The notes beneath the pieces are model-generated. The model was not told the DNA's origin, ran no database searches, and worked only from the letters and a program-made list of their open reading frames with translations. From contig CM063106.1 in assembly GCA_031841125.1 (NCBI GenBank), positions 8,246,001 to 8,310,000 on the forward strand: a stretch of 64,000 nt of DNA. The letters run 5' to 3'. The stretch is from Acanthococcus lagerstroemiae (taxonomy: Eukaryota > Arthropoda > Insecta > Hemiptera > Eriococcidae). The translations under genes and the position numbers were made by a program. Shown here piece by piece: positions 31,750 through 43,599 of this stretch; position 1 is the stretch's first letter, and every line of letters begins with the position of its first letter.

Positions 31750-34000
31750 CATAAGAGCGTGTAGGAAGAAAGAAAAAAATTATTTGCTATACCTACCTTC
31801 TTGAAGTTGAAGTCACCCCCTCAGATGATTGGAAAGTAAATTCAAAAAAGCTCTGTTCAGTATAGGTATGATACGATAATTTTTGTTCTGATGAGATCTA
31901 GTTATTCGAATTCAGTTCTATCGGATCCGTCGAAACGCGGTCACCTTAATGTCAGTGAAGTATTTTCAACGCGAACCTGCAGTTGAGTTCTCAAATTATG
32001 AAGAGCTTCCCATATCTGCGGTATATTCGAAATTCAAAAGGCGAAGCCCAGCGTACGGCCGAGGCGCACGCCTCATTACCGTGAACCGCGGGATTATTCG
32101 TCGGTAATAACGACGACGGTTTTCCCTCGCGCCGACGAAGTACACGACATTTTTCTCCGCCGAGCGAGTTCGCTGTATCTCCCACAGCGGCTGCTTTCCC
32201 ATCCATCCGTCCGTCTATCCATTTATCCATCCGTCCGCCGACGGTTCCATTTCCACCTGAACTCAAACAGTCGCTCGTTATTATCAACCTACCTGCTAAT
32301 ATTAACCAACCAACCAACCCACCGGCACCGTCTTCGAAATCTCTCCGCCGATGCTGTCATTTCACGCCCCCGTCCGCGGCCGCGTCCTCCGGTCCGACTC
32401 GCCGCGACTTTCGACAAACTTTTACGACAGTTCTTACTCATTATTCTCGTTTCACCCGCGACGTTCGTTAAAACGCGCATTATTACTTGATTGTCCTAGT
32501 TTTTCCGCGAGATCTTGGCCGGAAAGGTGGGGGTCCGGGCCGAGGAGAAAGACAACGAAAAGGAAGACGAGAATTTCTGGAGGTGGCGATACGATTCTAG
32601 AGAATATTTTAGGGACGCACGCTGGATGAAAGAATGAATTTTCGTTATCGGGTTTCTCGCACCAGGAATTGGAGGTGAACCCTCGTTGTTTGTATTGGAA
32701 CCATTGACAAACAATTTTTTTTTAGACGGAATGCCTTGTTTTATTTTAGGTGAGGAAACAGTATACAAGCTCATTCGTGTAGCAAAACAGTGAATTACCC
32801 GTATGCATGAACAGGGTGTTTCAGTGAGCGACCCGTTTTCAACGGGGTAAGTAGGTAACTCATACTGCCAACATTTAAATATGGTTGCCAGTTCTTACAT
32901 TTGAGGGGATAAAGATACGGACCCTCGAAGACATTGCTTGCCATTAATGAAAAAATGTTTCCTCAGAATATTGTTGTTAATAGATAGACTAGTGTAACTT
33001 TTTGATGATAATACAGAACAGTTGGGCTACTACTAGGAGTGGGAGGACTAGAATTGTATTAACAGTGTGTTTCCAAAATTATTCGTAGTTAAATACGAGG
33101 TATACAAATTTTTATAATTTTTTCTTTATTTCTCTTTAAAATTGTCCTCTAAATCCTGCGATTTTGTCGCAGTGAACGATTCATCTTCGTCTCATTCCTA
33201 CATAATACAGTTTTGAAATTTGTATTTAAATAAATGCAATGCTTTGCATCCAAAATGATTATTTTCAATTTTTTTTTGTGTGTGTAGTTATTGTTGTAAC
33301 TGTGTCTTCCTGTTACTGCTCGAAGGTTCGCTACGTCTATTAACAATTTTGAGAAAAACATTTCCAGTAATACTGCACATTATTTCCTCAAATGTATGTA
33401 TCTTTGCCCCTTCAAATGTGTAGCAGGCAAACATATCTACGTGTCAAGATATGTGCCTACCTACCTGGCTGAAGGAAGTTCACATAGTTTGAGACACCTT
33501 CAATATAGCCTTTTAAGAGTGGGTTAAGGCTATCATTCTGTCATGGCTCTGTCCCTTCCATCCTCCGTATGTAATTATAAAATTTTCTGGTGAACTTTAA
33601 GTATTCTCCCATTTGCATTTATGTAATTAGCTCAAATTCAAGAAAATATTAATGAGATTACTGTATTTTTTCCTCGTTGGAAATACATATTGTAAAAAAA
33701 TATGCATTAGAAGTTATAAAATGCTGGTCCTGGACCTGGTGGTAGACTATGCTAAGCGACATGTCTGATATCACGGAGCGTTAGAACTTATGCAGTTGTG
33801 TTTGTATTTATTTTGTTGATGAGATTTTGAATGTTTCTGCGTAATGTTTCAGGATAAAAACCTATTATTATTTGCGGTAAATTTAAAAATGGCAACATGA
33901 AAATTTGTTATTGTAAGCAATAAAATTTAAAGTGGGAGATTATTAAATCTCAGATGAGATGATATAAAACTATTGATTAAATGCAATGGGCGTTGTGTAT
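31750..34000. other. No gene recognised; GC-rich patch at 32000-32560
   Basis: The patch at about 32000-32560 is markedly GC- and CG-rich, with CCATCCATCCGTCCGTC and AACCAACCAACCAACC microsatellite words. It might be a regulatory or 5'-untranslated region, but the frames in it (for example 31991-32317 and 32351-32629) lack recognised motifs. From 32800 to 34000 the sequence is AT-rich. An ACAGGGTGTTTCAG word near 32811 resembles an insect element terminus without a partner. Confidence 0.35.
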
Positions 34001-34007
34001 TAAATTA

Positions 34008-34785
34008 TAGCTTCTTTGTCCTCTTCCTCATGCATTAAATGTATCCAAATTACGAGAGATAACATTTTGATAGTAGGGGGTGCTAACCCCTGTTGTTGGA
34101 CAGTCTGTCTCTTCCAGCTAAATTATTATTTGTTCAACCTGTGAGTTTTGAAGAAGAAAGTAACAGCTTCTTTCTCCTCTCTTTTATACATTAGATGTAT
34201 CCAAATTATAAGAGATAACTTTTTGATGGCAGGGCTGCTAGCCCTACTGTTGAAGAGTCTGTCTCCCCTAGCTAAATTATAATTTGATTGAATATTAAAA
34301 ACAAAGTTGGGAGGTTCATCAAATAGGTATTATGAAATGGATGAAAGATTTTGATTTGGAAGAAATATTGATGTAAAATGTATATTTACCTGAGTTTGCC
34401 ATACCATTTTCAGATACAAATGTAAAATTAGCTCCCGGATTTGGTCAGTTGGTATTTAAGTACACAGACTCTTCAATGGCGGGGCTAGCGCCCCTGTTGT
34501 TGGAAAGTCATCTCTTATAATTTGGATACATCTAATATATGAGGGAGAGGAGAAAGAAGCTATTGCTTTCTTCATCAAAACTCCTAAGTTGAACAAATCA
34601 TAATTTAGTTGAGAGAGATAGACTCTCCAACAATAGGGGCTAGCACCCCTGCCGTCAAAAAGTTATCTCTTATAATTTGAATACATCTAATGTATAAAGG
34701 AGAAGAGAAAGAAGCTGTTACTTTCTTCTTCAAAACTCACAGGTTGAACAAATACTAATTTAGCTAGGAGAGACAGACTGTCCAG
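34008..34785. repeat. Inverted pair of two-unit arrays (unit about 156 bp)
   Basis: Two direct units lie at 34008-34163 and 34164-34290 (the second incomplete). Two inverted units lie at about 34467-34624 and 34625-34785, with about 175 bp between the halves. Shared blocks include AGCTTCTTTCTCCTCTC, CATTAGATGTATCCAAATTA, GAGATAACTTTTTGATGG, AGTCTGTCTC and GTTTTGAAGAAGAAAGTAAC. Each unit contains a near-palindrome close to GGGGCGCTAGCCCC. The layout could extrude as a long hairpin. No TSD or TIR ends were resolved. Confidence 0.85.
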
Positions 34786-34789
34786 ATCA

Positions 34790-35358
34790 ATTATTTCTGA
34801 TACAAGGGTTACAGTCCAGTTCCCCTTGGTGATAGGCCATTACTGGGGTATGACAAATACATAAAACACTCCTAAATATTTGTGAAAAATAGGTCGTTTA
34901 TTGTTTGCTTAAAGTTAGCTGGTGTCTAGTAGTTTTTAACTATAACTTAATTTTTTTGTACTGGCGTAAAGGAGAGAAGCTATGGGGGTTCAAACGTTAA
35001 GTGCGTCTCCTCGTCCCTCTTCATGTAAAATTAAATCGTAGAGACTTCTTTACCATCAACATTTCAAAATCGTATATAACATCGCTTATTTTTTTTAAAT
35101 CATTTTTTGAATACGAGTATTCCACTTTCCCATAAGGCTGTATTAGCAAGTCAGATGTGAGTGGAATTGCGATGTTGCCCAGCTTTTTACTATATGTATA
35201 GGAGACTGTGGTCTTGATCCTGTCAGATGAGTTTTATTTGAGTCTGCTGAGGGTCAGGGAGGCCTAAAGGAGTCAAAGTCTCAGCGCAACGTGAAAAAGC
35301 TTAAACTAGTTACAGCAGAATCTGGATGAGTCACAACAGCGTTGGGATAGGTCTTAGG
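34790..35358. other. No gene recognised; weak phased tract
   Basis: A phased AGTC stretch lies at about 35205-35350 (GAGTCTGC, GGGTCAGG, GAGTCAAAGTCTC). The remainder is AT-rich with no recognised motif. Confidence 0.4.
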
Positions 35359-35798
35359 CAGGGTTGGCATTTTACATGTAAATGGATTTATTTTACAAAC
35401 AACATGATTGATGATTGATAAATGCTATGATAAGAAATGAGAATGAAAAATTGAAAACAAATTATGAAATATATAATTGATGTGAAATTGATTGAATTTT
35501 GAGGGTAAAATAAAACGAATGGTGTGTGTTTTACTTTCTAATGAATTACCTATAGTGAATTTGAGGATAAAATTGAATAATAATTAATAAAGGAGGCGAC
35601 CATTTTTAACTGAGTTCCAATTGTGTACAAGTTTTAAATTTTAATTGAAAAATTGAACCTCAATTTTTTTTACTCATTTTGATTCATTTTACATTTTATT
35701 TGTAAAACGTGAAATAGAAAGCTATGTCACATCTACTATTTTACATGTAAAATAAGCATAAGTATGATGCAACATGTATTTTACCAGCCAAAACCCTG
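35359..35798. mobile_element. 440-bp hAT-type MITE, TACATG family copy B
   Basis: The left end reads CAGGGTTGGCATTTTACATG and the reverse-complemented right end reads CAGGGTTTTGGCTGGTAAAA. The TSD is GTCTTAGG (35351-35358) and GTTTTAAG (35799-35806), 6 of 8 matching. It is an intact relative of copy A at 11073-12143 in reverse orientation and supplies the uninterrupted sequence that reveals the LINE insertion there. It is non-coding. Confidence 0.85.
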
Positions 35799-36139
35799 GT
35801 TTTAAGAGTGCGATAAGTAGTGGCGTAGATAAGTTATCGGAAAGGAGGGGGGTTCAAGTTGAAAAGTGACTAACGAAACCGCTGTTCGAGTACTGATTGA
35901 ATGTACAATTTTTGAATTTCTAACAGATTTTGGTAAAAATTGTTTTCTTTTTGTCTCACGCGGAACTAGTTCGGAACCCTGATCCCTCTCCGTTTTGCTT
36001 TAGCCCAGCTAATGAGTGTTAAAGAGCCAGAATGTATCTTAGGAAAGTCTACTGGAGTCTGATTAAGTCATTATGTCGTAACATGATTTGAATGAGTTTT
36101 TACCTGGTCCGAGTGAATGTTACGAGCCAGAAATTGTAG

Positions 36140-36524
36140 CAGGGTTGCCACTTTCTGGAAAACCGGGAAAAGTCAGGGAATTTGGTCAGTCAGGGAAAAG
36201 TCAGGGAATTTTCATGTAAGTCAGGGAAATTTTCTGAGTTCGTATTTTATCAAAGTAAACTTTTTTTATCATAACATAAGAATAATGATAATCTATTCGC
36301 AAATGAAATAGTCCATATTGAAAAATATTACATAAATTACATCTGTACCTTCTTCTTCTCGATAGCGATTTTTTTAAAATCTGTATTGTAAAAAATTTCT
36401 GTGACTCTCCTCCCTCTGGGCTTTCTCGGAATCCTGTAAAAAAGTCAGGGAAAATTGGAAAAGTTGGCCTGGAAAACCGGGAAAAGTCAGGGAAAACCAA
36501 TCCTGAAAAAAAGTGGCAACCCTG
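36140..36524. mobile_element. 385-bp MITE derived from the 2471-6105 hAT family
   Basis: Perfect 15-bp TIRs, CAGGGTTGCCACTTT, bound it. The flank TGTAG occurs exactly on both sides (36135-36139 and 36525-36529), so the TSD is 5 bp. The subterminal word GTCAGGGAA recurs about four times near the left end and twice near the right end, matching the TTCCCTGAC words of the large element. It has no transposase. It was probably mobilised by that family. Confidence 0.9.
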
Positions 36525-36649
36525 TGTAGTCAGGTCGGGAGTTTCGACGACTTTACCCCCTCTCCCCTCCCCCGGGGAAATTATTTCCTCAGATCGCCCT
36601 TGATTACTCTGACCTATCCGGGTTCAGTGTCCAGTGCTACTTATGTGTA

Positions 36650-37140
36650 CCCTCTATCGATGCGATTATCCGCCAACTTGGAGGAAGCAAGGCGACCACA
36701 GCGCGTCGTGTTCTCCGCGCGTCGCGTCATTTTTCGCGCGCGACATTCAGCTGTACATATTGTACTCGTCCGCCGTGTCGCAAATAAATCCGTCTTCTGC
36801 TGTTCGCCCATTTCCGCGGCAGCCGTGATTACTGTACGTGTACGTGTACACGTATAATAAAATTCAACACAGCGGAAATAACAACGACGTTTTCGGAACG
36901 TTAATAAAAATTGATCGGCTCGAAAAGGAGGAATTGAAACGGATGACACCGTGATTAAGTGTTGGGTCTCGATAAGGTGGATTTCTTGGCGCCGAAATTC
37001 CGTTCACGAACCGACGCACTACCGCCATCCACCAGCGACGTCGCCGCCACCTCCAGCACCATCGCACCATCGAATCGCCTCCTCCATCGACATTAGCGAC
37101 GCTACCACCACTGCACCCATCCAAACGGTAAGCAGAGTCT
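36650..37140 (+). other. CG-rich segment with candidate splice donor
   Basis: From 36650 to about 36850 the sequence is rich in CG words (GCGCGTCGTG, CGCGCGTCGCGTC). A palindromic ACGTGTACACGT lies near 36845. Downstream, 37020-37127 is a proline/serine/histidine-rich frame with CACC repeats that ends at AACG|GTAAGC, a good donor. This could be a promoter and 5'-untranslated exon of a host gene, but no coding exon or TATA box supports it. Confidence 0.2.
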
Positions 37141-37259
37141 GCTGCTGTCTGGGCGTCGTCGTGTACTCTGTGTACACGATTTTCCTCAGAATTCTTTACG
37201 TTTCCATTAGACGACGGGGTGCACACGCCGAATCCGATTGTTGTATTCGAGTATAGTAA

Positions 37260-40200
37260 CGAAAACGGATCTAATTGAATTGAACTACTGTCGATAAAAT
37301 ATGGCGAATAGACCGGGAAAATGAAATGGAAAAGAAAAGAAGTTTGACGTAAAGTGTGTGGCTGAGTTGTGGTGTAGTTGGTCAGGAGAGGATACTAGAG
37401 AACGTCCTAAAAAGTCCCGAGGAATCGCTCTCTGGAGGGTTACGCAGGCAGTCCCCAGAGACTGATTTTCAGTTATAAGTCAATAAATATTAATTTATTA
37501 CAAGGGCTTTCAGTAAGTAAGGTTCCTATCGAAATAAATCGAGAACGGATGAACGAAATTTATTTTTGAAGAAAGATTCGAAAAGTGCATCAGCTACAGT
37601 TCTACGTAGACCATCTTTATTGGTGCATTTGTCCCAGCGTGATACTATATTGAAAATTGCATCGTGAAAGACATCCGCGCCAACCGGGGTTGCCACTGTT
37701 TGACTTCCAATTTCACTTCTTCTTCATTTGCGAACATTTTCCCGCCAAGCTGTTTCTTAAGAGGGCCGAATACATGAAACTCAGGCGCCCAAGCGGACTC
37801 AAGTCCGTACTGTATGGCGGGATTGGCAAAATATCAAATTTCAGTGAGCGTAATCAAGGTGTCTACCGGTCATACAAGTCATACAATTGCCTCTAATTAT
37901 TTACTAAATCGGTAATTCTTCCTAAGCAGTCGCAATATTATTTCTTATTAAAATATGGCTAGATTGAAATTTCATTAAAAATTTGTATTCTTTACAACAT
38001 TCTTTGCAATAATTCGGTCGTTACTCTGGAAATCAGATTCTGTTCAGGCGTGAAAATGGTCCGAAGAAGGTCGTTTAAAAGTCAACACAAAAATCATACA
38101 AAGGTAATATACTAATGGAAAATTCGTATTTGATAGACACCCTGTTATAAAAACTTGATAATCGAACGCTGTTCTGTTTTGGAGGAACTCGGCACTTCCC
38201 AATCCATCTTCAGAAAATGATAACTCACGAAGAAATTAACGGAATTACCTCTAATGCTCATCAGAAAGTCTCTTTTCGTTCTCGAGTGATTTCGATGGGA
38301 CCCTTGCTTGCTTACTGAACACCCTTGTCATATTAATTAATATTTCGAGTAAAAATTACTTCACCTTGGATTCTAAATGGTTTCAAGAAGTTTTTCGGTA
38401 TCTGCCCCCAGAACATGATTAAAACGGATTTACTGTTCGAGTACAAAAATCAGTCAATAGAAGAATAAAAAAGATTAAACTAACACGAAAATCGAGTATC
38501 TTGTTAAAACTTGCATGGGAATTCGAGTTTTAAATGCGGGAAGCAGGAGCGTTATATCCGATTAATTTTACCTTGAAAATGCACTCTCGGAGCTGGGACC
38601 AACGTTTTTGAGCGTTAAAAGCGGGATAGCGTTATAACGAAGTTTTACTGTAGTCCTTTATACTGCTATACCTAAACACAAGCCTTATGGGCGGCTGTGA
38701 AGAATTTTGCGTGTTCTTTTTCACCTAATTTTGGGAACTGAATTCATCTCTCCTTCTTCTGCAATTATTCCTCTACATCTATATCCATACATCCGTGGAC
38801 ATTTTTTCGTTCCTCTCACTCCCACTTCTTTGGTACCGCATACGAAAAGTTCTTTTTTTTTGTTTTATTGACCTCAGAATGGATCATAAAAGTGTAACTC
38901 GTAAACATTGGTGAATATGATTAAGGAAGACCGAATTATAGACTGCTGGGGCTTCAAATCTATTGATTTGAATTTTTGATCATTTGGACCCTAAATCCGG
39001 AATTAAGAGAACCAAGAAATGTGTGACTTACAATACGGATATCGGAACAAAATAGGTCTGGAAAGTAGCTGAACTTGACTAGGAAATTAGTTTGAGTGAA
39101 TTAAATTCAGAGCCCCCGAGGTTCAGAATTAAAATATTTAATAGTCAAGTACATTTTCAGCTTCTCGATGTCGTCGGATCGATTTCTGAAGCCAGCACGG
39201 CCTTAAATTCTAAATCGAATTTCAGCCTGCGTTAGCGAAGACCACACGAGGCCGCTGCTATGAGGGGAGGGACGGCTCGCCTCCCAGTTGTCTTGAAGAG
39301 TTGGAAAATTATTGGCAGTTTCAAATCTTTAGGTGGCAAATTCACGCATCTTGAAAGTTCAAGTATTTTTTCTGCTTAACATTTGGAAATTTTTTGATTT
39401 TTTTCAGTTCAGTAGTTGGAAAATTTTTGATCCCTCTCCCCCTCCAATAAATTTTCTTTGCTGCGGTCCTGATCTTACAACCTATATCAAATACAATATA
39501 GAATCGAAACATACGGGTTTTGAAAGCGACCGAACTCTATTCTGAAATTAATCAATCATTAGTTAACAATAGAACCACATACAGCCGAGAGGGGGGCTTA
39601 TAGTTGAAATACAAATTTGAATTATGAGTATTCTGCAGATTCTAAACATGAAAATTTTCTCTGAAACTGTAAAAATTCTACACATTTATAAAGTCTTCAC
39701 CGGGGCCTTAGCTAGCCATTTTTTTGATGGAAGGGCTCCTTTGTTCCCTCGTGTGGTTAGAAAAAATTGCCGACTAAAATGTACAGATTTTGTCTTAAGA
39801 CCTACAAAAAAAAATCCTTATTTAGCCAGTTTTGCCAGTTGAATACTAGCCGATTTTATCTTCGAATTTGAAAACCATAGCAGAGTCGTGAAACTTCACA
39901 ATAAAACTTTGAGCTCGCAAGGTCAATTAATGTTGGCTAGAATGTCAGATAACGCTCCCCCCAAAAACAACAACAACAACAACAACAAACAAACAAACAA
40001 AAAAACACCTTTTGGCTCCTCTCTTCTTCCTGATGGTTTGATTGGATCCATATTCCAACTCGACTTTTGCTTGGTCATCACGTATAGTATATCAGAATTT
40101 CAGCTTTCTGACTTCAATTACGACTTGCGATAGTCGGACATAAGTTGAATCATTCAAATAAAAAATAAATAAAAATAAAAAATATAAATCTATGTGGTAA

Positions 40201-43060
40201 AAACCATCATCTTTGCCCTGAGTGAACGGACATGATATGAGATTTTCTTCAATGGCCAAAACACGCTAGTAATATTTTCGTGTTTGATGGCGGGGTCCGA
40301 GGTGGAAAAATTCCCAAGGATGGCTAAATTTGATTTCAGGAAAATGAGTTCAGGAAGGGAGGGTAAGCTCCTTCCTTTCGCAAAACGAGGTCACACAATA
40401 AAAACCTTCTAAATTATAATTCCCGCTCACACGGTCTGAGTTAACGTGTAGCAGTGTAGAAGCATATTTTGAATCCCCTTTTCTTAAGACATTCCAAAGT
40501 CTGGTCCAGTTAAGAAACATAATTTGCAACCCGCAATACCCATCGATAATGGGCATTGTGAAGTTGGAGGGGAACAACGAGTTCGCACAAGGACACGTGT
40601 TATTAGCGCCGTGAAAAAATTATGTTTCTGAATTGGACCAGACTTCAGAGGTAGATATCAAAAGACAGTTGGAGACAATTTTTTTTAAATTGTGGTCATG
40701 TCATACTTTTTGCAATTTTCAATTTTTTTACATCAAACAACACTGTACACTAGAACCTACCGGTCCGTGTATGTACTTGAAAGTGTACCAAGTCAGAATG
40801 GATGAGTATAAAAATGAAAAATGTCGATGAAGAATCATCTTCTGCCTCTTTTCCTCCTTTTTCGTCTTCTCTTTTTACAGGTTCCAGACATTAACTGTTA
40901 GTGCTATCCGTGTTACTAATTTTTTTGGGGAAAATTTCAATAATACATATACTTAGTAACCAAGGAATCTTTTTTTTGTTTTGTTTGTTTTGAAATATCT
41001 TTATGGTTCATATGATAACAGGAATTCAAATGTTACCCTCGGATTTGGCATGGAAAGTATAATCTGTGCAGATATTTTTTTCAAAGCGGATACACTTGTA
41101 TATGATACGTTTTTCTCTTCCTGAAAATTTGCACCTGTGACAATCTGTTTGAAGAAAGAAAGAATGAAAAAAGAAACCAAAAAAAAATTTTTTATGTTAA
41201 AGCTAGTCTACACTTTCAAACCTTTTTTGGTATAATCAATACCTATTTGTTGACTTGTAATCGGAACTCAAATTTCTCAGTGGGGGAGGGGGCGAACGGT
41301 ATCGTCTCCTGTAGGACGAAGCTTCGGTTGGATTCTTTAAGACTTTTAGGAGACTCATTACCACGTTTCGCTGGCCAACTATACGAAAATTCGGATTCCC
41401 AAAATTTCTGGTGATATTAATCGGTGACTTGGAGCGCGGAGCACGGAACGAATCCTGTCTAAAATTTATGAAATCGGAGTAATGCAGCTGAATTGCAGGA
41501 GCCGGAGTAGAGTTACAAAATTTTGAGGTCAGAGTGAGACTATATTACAACGTATTTGATACAGTGAAGGAGGACCAAAACTGTACCTTACTTCGAGTCC
41601 CTCATTAAGAGTTCGAATCTAATCATGTCCATTGTGGCTGTGGATTCTCTCTGAAGCAGTAGTGGAGGTTGAGGTGGCGATGGTGGTGGAGGTGGTGGTG
41701 GTAATGGAGGGTGAGGGGGATACGTCGGATATTGTACTACAATGAATCGCCCACTCTCGATTTCTCAAACGCTTAATAGGTCGATGCGGTAATTTGAACC
41801 GTTCCCAAGCCAGCGAGGAAGTGACCAATTTCACGTTCCAATTGAATTCGCGAAATTAAAATTAATATAATTTACACGAACGCGGATACACGCGACACGT
41901 TCTCTTTTTTTTCGTCGAATTGTCCGTCTTTGGCACTATTTCAGATAACGGAGGCTTTATAAATTCTGTAAGCCCTTGGTAGGGCGCGGGAAGAGCGCGG
42001 AGAAGGGCAGGACACGGTGAATTATAAATAATGGAAAGAATTATTATTTTTATTTATACGAATGTAGTGAAAATTAATTATTCGCCTATGGTGCGATGGG
42101 TGTGCGGTGTACAATCCGAGTGGAGCAATTGCACGTTGTGAAAGAACACGACGTGTTCGCACCTTTCAACAAGCCGTATACACGAAGCCATAATACGAAC
42201 CATCCGTTCGCCAGAGGCTGCGGTGATGGGTCCGGGACCGAGCCACGCGTGGAGGAGAAGGGAGATGGCTCGTAATATAAATTTTTTTACTTACGGATTT
42301 CGGTACAGCCCGAGAATTGGGTCAGTAAAATTTGACGTATTCTCGTTGTAATTACACGGATGCTTGCCCGGATAACGGATGCGATGTGATATGATGCGAT
42401 GCGCGCCTAAAGACGTTTGCCGCACCCCCGCACCCTTCAGACACCCCCTTTCTACTGATGATGCTGCTACAGCACACACGAGTGTACACTCGCGTGCACA
42501 ATCCCTTGTTATTTTTAATTTTACCCTTTTCCTCGCAACGAGGTGTTCATCGCTATTTTATTTTTAATTGCACCTGATCCGGTGCCAACCTATGTTTTTC
42601 AAACTCGGCCCGTGCCCGTGGTAGGTCCCCGCCGCGCTGATGATACGCGTTAATTTATCGGCAATGTTCTGGTTATTTCTATTTCCACTCCGCCCCCTCT
42701 ACTCTTCATCGTGCTATCTGCACCGAAAACTCTTTTCATAAAATTTTGTACACGCGTGTGTAACATTGCCGACGGTGTATTCGAATACTTGTGCTCTCAG
42801 GTAGAGGCTTATCGCAGGTACAGTTCAGTATCGACCGCCTCTTCCACTGGATTATACAAGTTCAGAAGAACGTCGAAGGGTTGTTCGGTGAAAGCTACAA
42901 TGCAGGTTGTAGTGCGAACATTAGTTGTACGTTCATGACACCTCCATTTGGGGACGTACACCTGTTACCTATTATGGAAAACAGCACCAAAGGCCTTTCA
43001 TTGTGAAACGCTGTATTATGACTTCGTCTACGAACACTAAATGGACTGATGAAGGTGTCA
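37260..43060. other. No gene recognised; microsatellites and one pogo-like terminus
   Basis: Simple repeats include (CAA)n/(CAAA)n at 39965-40006, an AAATAAAAAT tract near 40155 and a GGTGGTGGA-type tract near 41660-41705. Near 38625-38650 the sequence reads in reverse TACAGTAAAACTTCGTTATA, like a pogo/Tigger terminus, without a partner. A patch at 41880-42480 is CG-richer. None of the 60-80 codon frames carries a recognised motif. Confidence 0.35.
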
Positions 43061-43069
43061 GTCAAAGGC

Positions 43070-43590
43070 CGTGAGTCGGCATCAAAACCAGTGCCGCTCC
43101 GATCTTGCTCTGACTTCGGTAGCAAATTTGAATTTAACTCCGGCTCCGACTCAAACCAATATTTGAATTGGCTTCGGCTTCAATAAACAGTATTGTCGAA
43201 CTTCAACTTCGGCTTTGGCAAAAAGTTCTTGATTGCTCTGGCCCCACCAAGAATGTGGTTTATGCCATCTTTATTAGCTTTATTTATTTTTGTGGAGAAG
43301 AAGATGGGTGGACTGGCTCAGGAGGAATCAAGGATGAAGAGGCGTGGGAAGACGGAAGACTGAAGTGTCGGTGCCTATGTCTAAGTCGAAATTGGCTGCG
43401 GCTCCGGTAAAGTCTTGAAATCGGCTCCGACTTCAGCTCTAGCTAATTATTTTTGCTGGATTCTGGTTTTCGAAGATAATTTTATTGTACTTCGGCATTG
43501 GCAGAAAATTTTTTGGGCTCCGATTCTCAGAAAGTAGTCGGCTGCGGGACTCCGGGCTCCGGCTTCGGGTCCTGATGAATGGCCTCGATA
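43070..43590. repeat. Degenerate (GGCTYCGACTYC) simple repeat
   Basis: Words such as CGGCTCCGACTC, TGGCTTCGGCTTC, CTTCGGCTTTGGC, TGGCTGCGGCTCCGG, CGGCTCCGACTTC and GGCTCCGGCTTCGGG recur irregularly. They are interrupted by unrelated sequence (43240-43370). A related GGAGCCGGAGT word occurs near 41500. The frame at 43168-43410 lies within it and is not credible. Confidence 0.6.
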
Positions 43591-43599
43591 GGGAAAACA

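Noticed and set aside
35818..36030. TAGTGGCGTAGATAAG as a hAT left end
   Set aside because: No right end with matching TSD could be located downstream.
36951..37256. Pro/Ser/His-rich 101-codon frame
   Set aside because: Composition follows CACC/CCA repeats; kept only as a possible untranslated exon because of the GTAAGC donor.
38540..38655. Pogo/Tigger-like terminus (reverse of TACAGTAAAACTTCG)
   Set aside because: Single terminus only; no partner or coding trace nearby, so not called as an element.
43168..43410. Acidic/Gly-rich 80-codon frame
   Set aside because: Falls within a degenerate GGCTCCGACTTC simple-repeat region.
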